Assembly (NCBI GenBank): GCA_021737785.1
Contig: JAIPDI010000045.1
Coordinates: forward strand, 1-43,759
Length of the DNA stretch: 43,759 nt
Reading direction: 5' to 3'
DNA from: Deltaproteobacteria bacterium
GTDB taxonomy: Bacteria; Desulfobacterota; DSM-4660; Desulfatiglandales; Desulfatiglandaceae
In this document: positions 34,799 through 42,469 of the stretch, one piece after another
How the letters are laid out: every line of letters starts with the position of its first letter
Position numbering within the stretch: position 1 is the stretch's first letter
Made by a program: the position numbers and the translations under genes
Notes under the pieces: model-generated
Told to the model about the DNA's origin: nothing
The model's input: only the letters and a program-made list of their open reading frames with translations
Database searches by the model: none

Positions 34799-36631
34799 TC
34801 AGATCTGATCAATTCCCAAGGCCCGGAGGATCTGCGGCTCGGGGGAGCCGTCAGGATCCCAGCCACGGAGTCTGTAGTATATGGGAAGCATCTTGTCCAA
34901 CTCACACACATGTCCCTTTCCCGGCCCGTCCGGAAGTGGTTCCCGGGTGATCCGTTCCGGCAGGGAATCGTCTTTGGAATCAAATCCGGCCCTGGTAAGA
35001 AAAAGCCGCTCCAGATGAATGACCCGTTCCCCTGCCCTGGCGAGAGAATCCTTGTCATGGTGCGTACCCACTGCGGCGTTGAGGAGCCGTGCGATCCCCT
35101 CCGGTCGAATGTCTTCGGTGGGCGTCACCAGGTTCCGGACGGAAAAAAAGACGCAAAGGCCTGCGGAATCGATTGCGGCAAACACATCTTGCCAGTCTTT
35201 GACGATCTGTATCTTATCCTTCCACGTAAGGGGATCGATGAGTTTCGGGACCCCCAAAAGCTCTATATAGGCGGAATCGCCCCGCATATGGCTGGCCCCG
35301 ATACTGGAGGTGGCATAGGCAAGCCCCATCCCTTTTTCCCCCCTGGGATCGTAACCGGCGAATTCCTGTCCTTTTGAGACGATCGCCAGCTCCGGACAGC
35401 CGTACGCCCGGGCCAGTCTGAGGCTTCCCATGGCCAGCCGGTCCCCGAACCCTTCTCTGGTTGCGGTCTTCCGGCACATCTCCACCAGGCCTTCGCCGTC
35501 CCCGAAGGGAAGCGGACGGCCGATTTCGGACTCCTTCAGGATCCCCTTTTCATACATTTCCATGGCGCAGGCGATGGTGGACCCCATGCTGATGGTGTCC
35601 ATCCCCATTTCATTGCAGATGTAGTTGGCCTTGGTAAGGGCTGCCAGATCCTCAATGCCGCAGTTGCTCCCGAGGGAATAAATGGTTTCGTATTCCGGGC
35701 CCTCCCCTTCTCCCTGAAACGGGCCATCTGCAATACGGGTGACCCGGCCGCAGGCGATGGGGCAACTGAAACAGGCGCTCGGCCTTACAAGGAACCGTTC
35801 GGTCAGGGCCTCACCGCTGATCTTCTCCCATCCCTCAAAGGTTCCCTGTTGAAAGTTCCGTGTGGGAAAGACCCCTGCGGTCTGCGTTGCGATGACGGTA
35901 ATAGCGGTGCCATAGGTTCGAAGGGGCGGGGGCTGACCCTTAAGGGCATCCTTAAAGCGGACCAGCAGCTCTTTTACGATCTTTCTGAAGGCAGCCTCAT
36001 CTTGAAGAGGGACCTTGAGATCGCCTTCCGCCACTACGGCCTTCAGCCCCTTTGCCCCCATTACCGTCCCCACGCCGGATCTCCCCGCGGCCCGGTCCTT
36101 GTCATTCATGATAGCGGCAAACAACACGCCGTTTTCACCTGCCGGCCCGATACACGCCACCTTTGCCTCTTTACCTGTCTCTTCGATCAGAAGATCGGTC
36201 GTCTCATGAGTGTCCTTGCCCCAGAGGTGTTCCGCGCTCTTCAGCTGCGCACCTTCGCCGGTAACACGAAGATAGACCGGTGTTGGCGAACGTCCTTCAA
36301 AAATAATCCCGTCGATCCCGGCCCGCTTGAGCGCTGCAGGGAACTGCCCCCCTGAATTGGAGCAGGTCACCGCCCCGGTCAGCGGAGACTTGGTCATGAC
36401 CATGTATCGGGCGCCGGTGGGGGCGGAGGTGCCGGTGAGGGGACCCGTCATCATGATCAGCTTATTTTCTGAAGAAAGAGGATCGCACCGGGGATCCACT
36501 TCCTCCAGAAGATATCGCATCCCCAGACCCCTTCCCCCGATAAAATCGGCTGCCCATTCCCTGTTGAGGGGCTCATAATGAACCGCGTGTGTGCTCAGGT
36601 CAACGCGGAGGATTTGACCCATATACCCCAT
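34799..36631 (-). CDS. aor: aldehyde ferredoxin oxidoreductase (tungsten-type)
   Basis: This 610-residue AOR-family enzyme oxidises aldehydes to acids with ferredoxin as acceptor, or runs in reverse. The [4Fe-4S] ligands C287, C290, C294 (CFSCPIAC) and C493 match the Pyrococcus AOR positions closely. The N-terminal pterin-binding region has GGRGLGMRYL and ARYMVMTKSPLTGA. The ATG at 36631 has AGGAGG about eleven bases upstream. It is divergent from the MoaD/ThiS-like gene, which fits cofactor supply. Neighbours suggest the aldehyde is a transamination product such as a semialdehyde, but this is inferred. Confidence 0.93.
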   Translation of the reverse strand: MGYMGQILRVDLSTHAVHYEPLNREWAADFIGGRGLGMRYLLEEVDPRCDPLSSENKLIMMTGPLTGTSAPTGARYMVMTKSPLTGAVTCSNSGGQFPAALKRAGIDGIIFEGRSPTPVYLRVTGEGAQLKSAEHLWGKDTHETTDLLIEETGKEAKVACIGPAGENGVLFAAIMNDKDRAAGRSGVGTVMGAKGLKAVVAEGDLKVPLQDEAAFRKIVKELLVRFKDALKGQPPPLRTYGTAITVIATQTAGVFPTRNFQQGTFEGWEKISGEALTERFLVRPSACFSCPIACGRVTRIADGPFQGEGEGPEYETIYSLGSNCGIEDLAALTKANYICNEMGMDTISMGSTIACAMEMYEKGILKESEIGRPLPFGDGEGLVEMCRKTATREGFGDRLAMGSLRLARAYGCPELAIVSKGQEFAGYDPRGEKGMGLAYATSSIGASHMRGDSAYIELLGVPKLIDPLTWKDKIQIVKDWQDVFAAIDSAGLCVFFSVRNLVTPTEDIRPEGIARLLNAAVGTHHDKDSLARAGERVIHLERLFLTRAGFDSKDDSLPERITREPLPDGPGKGHVCELDKMLPIYYRLRGWDPDGSPEPQILRALGIDQI

Positions 36632-36782
36632 ATTGTTTTGGACCTCCTTCCTTCAAAAATACACGAGAGATCAGCTTACCCAGTCTGTTCCCAACCCTAT
36701 CATATATTTTTTTCCTTTGCAATTTAAATATGATATAAAGGATTATGACGAGTTGGAGAAAGGGAGGGGGAGGGAGCGATCC

Positions 36783-37016
36783 GTGCGCATCAGGGTAAAC
36801 GGCTACGCCACCATGAAACGGTTTACAAGACATCTACCCGATGGCGGGGAGATGGAGGTCCCGGATGATTCAACGGTCGGAACTGTCTTGAGCATGCTCC
36901 ATGTGCCGGTCAGGGTTGAAAAAATCACCATGGTCAACGGCCGTCAATGCGACATGGATCACGTTCTTGAGCCGGGTGACCAATTGGTCTTTTTTCCACC
37001 GCTTGAGGGGGGATGA
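36783..37016 (+). CDS. MoaD/ThiS-like sulfur carrier
   Basis: This 77-residue ubiquitin-like protein ends in GG, the form needed for adenylation and thiocarboxylation, and has the beta-grasp pattern VRIRVNGYAT ... VPDDSTVGTVLSML ... VNGRQCDMDHVLEPGDQLVFFPP. A GTG start at 36783 with GGGAGGGAG upstream is preferred; the longer frame from 36633 would place an unlikely 50 residues ahead. Divergent to AOR, it could bring sulfur for the tungstopterin cofactor. A role in thiazole synthesis is the alternative. Confidence 0.82.
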   Translation: MRIRVNGYATMKRFTRHLPDGGEMEVPDDSTVGTVLSMLHVPVRVEKITMVNGRQCDMDHVLEPGDQLVFFPPLEGG

Positions 37017-37120
37017 ATCAGGGAAGAACGGCTTATCTTGAGCGTGCTCAGCAGTGATGATCGGTCTCCCATGTTCGATTGGCCAGAACAACTCCAACAA
37101 AAAAATAGGCAAAAACAAAG

Positions 37121-37819
37121 TTAGCAGGCCGTTGCGGATTCCTGCCATCCGACCGGCGCATCCGTCCGGTTGATCAAAAGCCCCAGTTCCTGCAGCCTGA
37201 TGATCATGGCGTGCAGGGAGACATTGGTGAATCCGCCTGCCTCACACATCATGGCGGCAATACGGGCCCAGTTTTCCACGCAGGGATCAACAAACAGACT
37301 CGGCGGCCCAATGGTGCTTTTCCGGTTGTGCAGTACAAGGGCATCCTTTTCAAAGGCTGCCCGAAATGCCTTGACAACCGCCTTCTGCGGCATCAGAAGG
37401 CACCCCGCAAAGTAATCGGCCTGCCATTCAATCCGTTCTCTGGCGTTCCCTGTGCGGCATACAATAACGTCCCCGTCAACGGCCTGTCTCGTCGCTACCT
37501 CGGCATAGCGCCGATGCAGGATCCAGTGACCGACCTCATGGGCACAGGTAAAGATCAACCTCCCCTCCGGGCCCTGTTCCAAAAGCCGCTCGTTGATGCA
37601 GATGAGCTTGGCCCCCACATAGGTGGCGCCGAGCACCCCCTTTGACCCCAGTATGGTTTCCAGATCTTCAAAGGCAAGCGTGAGTCCGAGCGATCTTTCA
37701 ATCATATCTTCCACCGGAATCGGAGGCGTGATCGGATATCCGGCGATGGCCTCGTAATCATCGATAAGCCCTGAAGCCGCTTCGGCAATCTTCTGTTTGG
37801 CCAGCCATGGCACCCTCAT
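37121..37819 (-). CDS. ImmA/IrrE-family metallopeptidase
   Basis: This 232-residue protein has the zinc-protease motif HEVGH (H94-H98) in TCAHEVGHWILH, followed by EWQADYFAGCLLMP, the typical third-ligand region. Such proteases cut partner repressors in phage, ICE and stress systems. Its start overlaps the stop of the XRE regulator gene by 4 bases, so they are coupled and probably act together. Confidence 0.9.
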   Translation of the reverse strand: MRVPWLAKQKIAEAASGLIDDYEAIAGYPITPPIPVEDMIERSLGLTLAFEDLETILGSKGVLGATYVGAKLICINERLLEQGPEGRLIFTCAHEVGHWILHRRYAEVATRQAVDGDVIVCRTGNARERIEWQADYFAGCLLMPQKAVVKAFRAAFEKDALVLHNRKSTIGPPSLFVDPCVENWARIAAMMCEAGGFTNVSLHAMIIRLQELGLLINRTDAPVGWQESATAC

Positions 37820-38181
37820 TTTTCGCCCTCCCCTTTCCCGAGTTTTGCGATCTCAGCCAACTGCGAGAGCCTGGACCAGTCGTCTTCTCCGTAGCCCCTC
37901 TCTTTGGCGGTTCTCAAAAAGTCGGCAACTCGGGGTTGTTGCGCCACGTATTGAGACAACTCGGGATCGACCTTTCTGGCAGCCGCCAGCAGCCGCTGTT
38001 TATCCATGTTCAAGGCCCTTGCCATATCCACAATGACTTTTTCAGAGGGCGGGGCTGCCCGACCGTTTTCCACATCGCTCAAGTACCCGGGCGACGTATT
38101 GATCATCCGGGCCAGTTCCCTGAGCCCCACACCCGTCTCCAGCCTGAGATCCCTCAGTATGTCGCCAAATCCCTTTTCCAT
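37816..38181 (-). CDS. XRE-family HTH regulator
   Basis: This 121-residue protein has a Cro/CI-type HTH (about 7-62: LRDLRLETGVGLRELARMINTSPGYLSDVENGRAAPP). The ATG at 38181 with AAGGA upstream is preferred; an extra 78 codons up to 38415 look non-coding. It is coupled to the ImmA peptidase. Direct and inverted CGTCTACC repeats lie about 250 bases upstream and are candidate operators. Confidence 0.9.
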   Translation of the reverse strand: MEKGFGDILRDLRLETGVGLRELARMINTSPGYLSDVENGRAAPPSEKVIVDMARALNMDKQRLLAAARKVDPELSQYVAQQPRVADFLRTAKERGYGEDDWSRLSQLAEIAKLGKGEGEK

Positions 38182-38302
38182 ACATTCCTTTCGCAGCAGA
38201 CAGTGTTCTATATAGTCGAACACCCCCCGGCTGTCAAGAGGAATTTCTTGAAATCGTGAGAGATACCATGGAGAATTAGGAAGGAAGGTGATTGGAATGC
38301 GC

Positions 38303-38322
38303 CGGAGGCGAACAAGCCTCCG
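38303..38322. repeat. GC-rich hairpin, REP-like
   Basis: CGGAGGC (38303-38309) and GCCTCCG (38316-38322) form a 7-bp stem around GAACAA. It lies upstream of the XRE gene, at the edge of the AT-rich region. Confidence 0.5.
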
Positions 38323-38423
38323 ACACCCTGCTCCCAAAGCAACTACGCTGAATTTATGGAACGATGCTAACCCACTAAAATATATGATTTTTAAAGAAGT
38401 TCTCCTTTTCACCAATTCCTGAT

Positions 38424-38487
38424 AGTAGACGTTATTTCGTCTACCATAACCGATTTTGAGTCAATTCGTCTACCAAATCGTCTACCA
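38424..38487. promoter_or_regulatory. CGTCTACC repeats, XRE operator candidates
   Basis: GTAGACG (38424-38430) and CGTCTAC (38437-38443) form an inverted repeat with a 6-base spacer, and CGTCTACCA recurs at 38467-38475 and 38479-38487. Four half-sites in 64 bases suggest cooperative binding, perhaps by the XRE regulator. Confidence 0.55.
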
Positions 38488-39035
38488 CATTTCTGTGTTG
38501 AAGTGAATCACTCATTACCCACTCTTATCCTTTTTTCCTATGAAAACTTGAGCGAATTAAAACGGTTTCTGAAAAAGGGTTGAAAAAAATTTAAAATGGG
38601 GACAGGATATGAGGGAATGTCTCACTATTATCTATTTGACTCCAACAACAAAGAGAATTGATCAAAGACCATTGCCAAAAGCCTAAATTTCCAAAAACCA
38701 AACGTAAATCGGCCCGGCCCTAACCTGCTATAAATTCAGACTGATCTATAAAAACCTTGACAAAAACCCTTATCTAACAGCGCCGAAAGCAACGTAGAGG
38801 GCCATTAAGCTTCCAAACCCTACCCATGTATTTAAATTTTGGGAGAGAGCCTGAGCTTTGATCTAAGAGAAACAAAACGGACACTTGATAAGATACCAAA
38901 GAGGAACCTGTAAGGGGTATCAAAGATCGACAAGAGAAACCCAAGAAAACCCTATAATAGAAAACCCCTTCCCTGGAAGAAAAGTCTGAGGGGACACGAT
39001 ATCAACATCAGCCAGAAAAAACTTGAACCACCTGG

Positions 39036-39120
39036 AGGGAGAGACCCACACAACAAACCCACCATAAAGGGGCGGATACCTTGATACCTGGAAACCATAA
39101 AATCCCATATAAAACCCCAC
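39036..39120 (+). repeat. ~85-bp degenerate repeat, copy R1
   Basis: Starting at GGAGGGAGAG it aligns over about 85 bases with 39408-39500: shared words include GAGA, CCCACAC, ACAAAC, GGGCGGAT, GATCCC-like and CCACCG. It lies directly upstream of the DUF2845 gene. An even weaker copy is at about 38913-38985. Confidence 0.65.
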
Positions 39121-39136
39121 CGGAAGGAGAAAAATC

Positions 39137-39409
39137 ATGAAGATCACAAAAACCGTCGGATTTTTTGCTGCCACATTGTTGCTAACCCCGGCCATTGCAT
39201 GGCCTGCCTATTGTCCACATGGCGTTTTTCATGTAGGCGATTCAGTAACGCAAGTGCTCAAGCGATGTGGCGAACCACAGCACAAGACCGTAAGCAAGAT
39301 CGGCTTATCATCAAGGGAAGAGATTTGGCATTATGATTTCGGAGACAAAAGAATCCCCTTTTCTGTGACCATACGAGACGGGAAGGTGATTAAAATCCAA
39401 AACGATTAG
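39137..39409 (+). CDS. DUF2845-like exported small protein
   Basis: This 90-residue protein has a signal peptide (about 1-23, ending AIAWPA) and a DUF2845-like mature part: YCPHGVFHVGDSVTQVLKRCGEPQ, then EEIWHYDFG and a final beta strand VTIRDGKVIKI. The two Cys (C26 and C44) may form a disulfide in the periplasm. GGAAGGAG precedes the ATG. A strong intrinsic terminator follows within the repeat. Function of the family is not known. Confidence 0.82.
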   Translation: MKITKTVGFFAATLLLTPAIAWPAYCPHGVFHVGDSVTQVLKRCGEPQHKTVSKIGLSSREEIWHYDFGDKRIPFSVTIRDGKVIKIQND

Positions 39410-39500
39410 GGGGAGAGGCCCACACGACAAACGCCCCTATAAATGGGCGGATGCCCTGAGACCTGAAAACCGCAAGATCCCAAGTAAAACGCCACCGAGG
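39408..39500 (+). repeat. ~85-bp degenerate repeat, copy R2
   Basis: This copy aligns with R1 at roughly three of four positions and ends in a true terminator hairpin. It lies between the DUF2845 gene and the zinc-ribbon gene, overlapping the former's stop codon. Confidence 0.65.
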
Positions 39501-39508
39501 CGTTTTTT
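39486..39508 (+). terminator. intrinsic terminator
   Basis: AAAACGCC (39486-39493) and GGCGTTTT (39499-39506) are perfect arms around ACCGA, continuing into TT. This is a clear terminator for the DUF2845 gene. Confidence 0.85.
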
Positions 39509-39543
39509 CGGAGCAAGCTTTTTGAAAAAAGGGAGAGTTGAGA

Positions 39544-40263
39544 ATGGCACTGATAAAATGCTCTGAATGCGGGAAAGAAATTAGTGATAAAGCGGAGAAG
39601 TGTGTTCACTGTGGTTGTCCCGTTGAGCTCACAAAGGCTAAGTGCCCTAACTGTGGATTTGAACGGAGTCCAGAGGATCAGGAATGCCCTAAATGTGGAA
39701 TTATCTATTCTAAATTTGAGACTGTAGCTGCCAAAAAGAGAACTGCCGAACAAATCCCACCAAAGCAATCAACCCTTGCCGAACAAACCCCACCAAAACA
39801 ATCAATGCTCACTAAGCGAATCAATATCGATAAATACGTGCTGCCGATTGTGGGTGTTCTGACATGCGCCTGGATCTTGATTTATGTTTTTTCAGATCCG
39901 GCTATCGATAAGACTGATAAACATCAAGCCAATATTACACCCGTTCAAAATATTTCAGATGAGATAAAGGAATCTGCCATTTACGAAATCAAGAGAAATC
40001 CAATGGTGAAAGATGCTGCGATAGTCCAAGACGGAAAGGATATAAGGCTTGCTATTATTGTAGGCTATGCGACTTCTGAGAGGAAAGCCAAAGAACTTGG
40101 AGACGGGTTTATGAGATTGGTTAAGGGTCTAAGTGGTGATAAGTTTCCGGGAAAAGAGATCGGTACTGGAGAATATGATTATATGATCGGAGTTTATTAT
40201 CCAGATAAAAAGAGAGTTGCACTTGGAGCAAAAGTAAGGAGCTCCCCTCATATCACATGGTAA
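39544..40263 (+). CDS. double zinc-ribbon single-TM protein
   Basis: This protein of about 239 residues begins with two CxxC pairs twice (C6-x2-C9, C20-x2-C23; C34-x2-C37, C48-x2-C51), forming two zinc ribbons. It has a tandem 11-residue repeat (AEQIPPKQS/AEQTPPKQS, about 68-88), one TM segment (about 98-117) and a C-terminal extracytoplasmic domain with a strand-helix pattern. The ATG at 39544 lies after GGGAGAG. It is not a family I can name; a sensor or assembly protein is possible. Base composition is AT-rich like its neighbours. Confidence 0.78.
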   Translation: MALIKCSECGKEISDKAEKCVHCGCPVELTKAKCPNCGFERSPEDQECPKCGIIYSKFETVAAKKRTAEQIPPKQSTLAEQTPPKQSMLTKRINIDKYVLPIVGVLTCAWILIYVFSDPAIDKTDKHQANITPVQNISDEIKESAIYEIKRNPMVKDAAIVQDGKDIRLAIIVGYATSERKAKELGDGFMRLVKGLSGDKFPGKEIGTGEYDYMIGVYYPDKKRVALGAKVRSSPHITW

Positions 40264-40275
40264 CAAGGACTGAGA

Positions 40276-40330
40276 AGGGTCCTGAACAACAAACACCAAG
40301 AAGAAACCCACCGGGACGCTTTTTCTTGAC
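40276..40330 (+). repeat. short degenerate repeat, copy R3
   Basis: ACAACAAAC, then AAACCCACCGGGACGC and CTTTTTC, match the 3' half of R2 (ACGACAAAC, ACGCCACCGAGGCG, TTTTTTC). This suggests a third, shorter copy between the zinc-ribbon gene and the DUF4124 gene. Confidence 0.45.
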
Positions 40331-40359
40331 GACATTTTGGAAGGGGGGGACCTGATAAA

Positions 40360-40977
40360 ATGTATTTATTAAAGTGTTTTTTGGTTTTCTGTCTGTTGCT
40401 GTTTTGTCCATTAGACGGATTTGCAAAGATGTATAAATGGGTTGATAAAGACGGAAAGATTTATTTTACAGACCAAAAGCCCCCAGAAGAAGCAACGGAA
40501 GTGAAAGAGTATGGGAAAGATGGGATAAAGAAAGAAGAACCAAAAGAGGAACCACAAGTATCAGAGGACGGGCTTACCCTGAAAGATGTGGATTTAATAA
40601 TTGTTTCTCCGTACTACAAAGATGGAGTGTTAAGAATTAGTATTTTTCAAAAAAATAGATACATGGATAAATTAGTTACTTGGGAAGAAGGTACAGTGAG
40701 TTGTGAATGTGAAATTTATCAAGATATAGGTAGAAGGACAAAAAGAAAAGGCAATAAAATTTGCAGTGTAAGCCATGAATTAACACGTTGGGATCAGAAT
40801 ATTTACGTTGATGCTCCTAAAAAATACTTTGAAAATGGAAAAAAGGTAATCATCGAATGTTTAGTTGATACTGGATATAGAAAACTGAAAGCAACCTCTA
40901 ACCCTTCTTTTGGTACCCAAAAAGACTCCCCTGGGGGAAAGATCCGGGGGGGAGCCTCATCCCAGACGCTGAACTAA
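40360..40977 (+). CDS. DUF4124-domain exported protein
   Basis: This 205-residue protein has a signal peptide (about 1-22, ending DGFA) and a typical DUF4124 start MYKWVDKDGKIYFTDQKPP (about 24-42), then a charged linker and a C-terminal beta-rich domain with Cys at EEGTVSCECEIY and ECLVDTG. AAGGGGGGAC lies upstream of the ATG. DUF4124 occurs in periplasmic proteins of unknown function. Same orientation as the two preceding small genes. Confidence 0.82.
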   Translation: MYLLKCFLVFCLLLFCPLDGFAKMYKWVDKDGKIYFTDQKPPEEATEVKEYGKDGIKKEEPKEEPQVSEDGLTLKDVDLIIVSPYYKDGVLRISIFQKNRYMDKLVTWEEGTVSCECEIYQDIGRRTKRKGNKICSVSHELTRWDQNIYVDAPKKYFENGKKVIIECLVDTGYRKLKATSNPSFGTQKDSPGGKIRGGASSQTLN

Positions 40978-41136
40978 TACCCACCGCCTGAACGCCTGAG
41001 AGCAACGGAGAATCATTTCTCCCCCCTCCCCCTGCCATTGGTATTCAAAACAAAAGGCCCCTTTCCCTGGGGGATCTTAGGGGGAGCCCTACCTAATCTC
41101 TGAACCCAAAACCCTGCCTCTGATACTCCATGATAG

Positions 41137-41156
41137 ATCTAACGAACATGTTAGAT
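41137..41156. repeat. inverted repeat ATCTAAC/GTTAGAT
   Basis: ATCTAAC (41137-41143) and GTTAGAT (41150-41156) are perfect 7-bp arms around six bases, in the 218-base gap between the DUF4124 gene and the convergent gene. The arms fit the integron core and inverse-core patterns, but the spacing is far too short for attC. Confidence 0.4.
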
Positions 41157-41171
41157 TCTTACAAATTGAGT

Positions 41172-41190
41172 CTGAGAGTTTATCTCTCAG
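41172..41190 (-). terminator. hairpin after the winged-helix gene
   Basis: CTGAGAG (41172-41178) and CTCTCAG (41184-41190) are perfect arms around TTTAT, five bases past the stop codon of the minus-strand gene at 41196. The following bases are only weakly T-rich, so it is a probable terminator. Confidence 0.5.
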
Positions 41191-41195
41191 AACGT

Positions 41196-42371
41196 TTAAG
41201 CGGCTAATAATTCTGTTATTTTTTCAATATAGTCGTCAGCCTGATGGTATGCTTTTTCAAGCTTACTGTTCGGCATGAACAAGTTGTTGGGCCGGTGATG
41301 AAAAAGACTGTTGGCCAAAGGGCCGAATAAGCGTTTATGAAAAAGAGTGAACATGGTGGCCACATTGACACCTTTCTCGGTAAGCAGATATGAATATTGT
41401 TGGCCATTTCGTTTCACAAGACCATGCGCTTTCATTTTTCGCAGATCATAACGCAATTGGTTGATTGTATAGTTTCGCAATTCAAAGGCTTCGAGAATAG
41501 ATTTGTGGATTAGGGCAGAAGACCAGCCGTTGAGGCAAGCTCCAGTATGCATCATGGTTTCCATGAGTCGAATCATGCGGGTATCTTGAATTTTTATTCC
41601 AGCTATCCGGGTGTTGCCGCACGTGATGGGCAATGCGAGCCTTTGCAGCAAGGGGAAGTCAAAATGGGCATTCAAAGAACGGGATTGAATCTCGGCAAAA
41701 CGGTCAAGGATCTCCTGTGATGTTGCTTTGACTTGGTCGAGATGTTCAAGTGACTTTTTGATGTGTAAGTCGGGAAGATTGTTGCAGCAGATTTCCATTC
41801 GAAGAAATGTTCGAAGTTTTTCGTATTGTTTTACAAAGGAGTTTTTGAAATAGGCTCGGAAAGTATGATGGGCCTGATCCGTACGTTCCAAAATGGTTTG
41901 TAATTTGCCTCTGAATCTTTTTGTGATGCGCCAACCAAAGATGTTGGATATCTTATCGCCGGTCATTGATAAGAAACTGAGTTCGCAGGATCTTTCAAAT
42001 AGCTTTCGAATCGGGAAATGGCGACGGAAGATGAAGTTTTGACAATATTCGATCTGTGAAATGGCATAAAACCGTCGCAAGTTCATTTTCTCTCTTTCGC
42101 GCTTGGAAAATTTAGGACTGACAATAAATGACCAATATTCAATGCGATCACGGATGATGTCGTGGTTTAATCTATCTGCTGCTGCCTGAAGGAGAGTTGG
42201 ATCTTCTACCGAAACAAACGCATTATCGTTTTTCTTGTACCTGACGCCAGCTTTTGACAGTTCCTGTTCAATAAAGTTGTGTCCATTCAGGTAACAGGTG
42301 ACATGAAAAGGCAAATATGAACCAACACGGATCAGCATGGGACCGCTAGATAGGTGGCACTTCAAAATCAT
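41196..42371 (-). CDS. unnamed ~390-residue protein with C-terminal winged helix
   Basis: I do not recognise a named family. The protein is basic and Leu-rich. The N-terminal part runs from LSSGPMLIRVGSYLPFHVTCYLNGHNFIEQEL; a helical middle follows, and the C-terminus has a winged-helix-like part (INQLRYDLRKMKAHGLVKRNGQQYSYLLTEKGVNVA) suggesting DNA or RNA binding. It resembles unnamed proteins that I recall as widespread in mobile or accessory regions, but that is from memory. The start is uncertain: ATG 42371, ATG 42380, or a TTG at 42473 that overlaps the upstream stop codon. It is downstream of the nuclease-like gene on the same strand and probably co-transcribed with it. Confidence 0.6.
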   Translation of the reverse strand: MILKCHLSSGPMLIRVGSYLPFHVTCYLNGHNFIEQELSKAGVRYKKNDNAFVSVEDPTLLQAAADRLNHDIIRDRIEYWSFIVSPKFSKREREKMNLRRFYAISQIEYCQNFIFRRHFPIRKLFERSCELSFLSMTGDKISNIFGWRITKRFRGKLQTILERTDQAHHTFRAYFKNSFVKQYEKLRTFLRMEICCNNLPDLHIKKSLEHLDQVKATSQEILDRFAEIQSRSLNAHFDFPLLQRLALPITCGNTRIAGIKIQDTRMIRLMETMMHTGACLNGWSSALIHKSILEAFELRNYTINQLRYDLRKMKAHGLVKRNGQQYSYLLTEKGVNVATMFTLFHKRLFGPLANSLFHHRPNNLFMPNSKLEKAYHQADDYIEKITELLAA

Positions 42372-42469
42372 ATATACCATATAACAACTTGGCAACTTTA
42401 ATAATAGGTTTATCTTAGACCAAAACCTTAATACTTTTAAAGCTGATAGAGCACACAATTGATCAGAAA

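Larger units (their letters stand above)
38182..39136. other. 955-base AT-rich intergenic region
   Basis: No credible gene. It contains a hairpin (38303-38322), the CGTCTACC repeats (38424-38487) and degenerate copies of the ~85-bp repeat (about 38913-38985 and 39036-39120). The minus-strand frame 38920-39195 lies over the repeat and is not called. Composition changes here from GC-rich to AT-rich. Confidence 0.6.

Noticed and set aside
38424-38487. CRISPR-like repeats
   Set aside because: The units are only 8-9 bases, mixed in orientation and irregularly spaced, which fits operators rather than an array.
38920-39195. Minus-strand frames over the repeats (also 39406-39768) with similar peptide pieces (GFQVS, PPxY)
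   Set aside because: The similarity comes from the shared DNA repeat, small indels shift the frame between copies, and one frame runs opposite a real gene start.
39036-41156. Integron gene-cassette array with attC sites
   Set aside because: The repeats lack paired RYYYAAC and GTTRRRY cores at attC spacing; the only match (41137-41156) has a 6-base gap, and no integrase gene is in the window.
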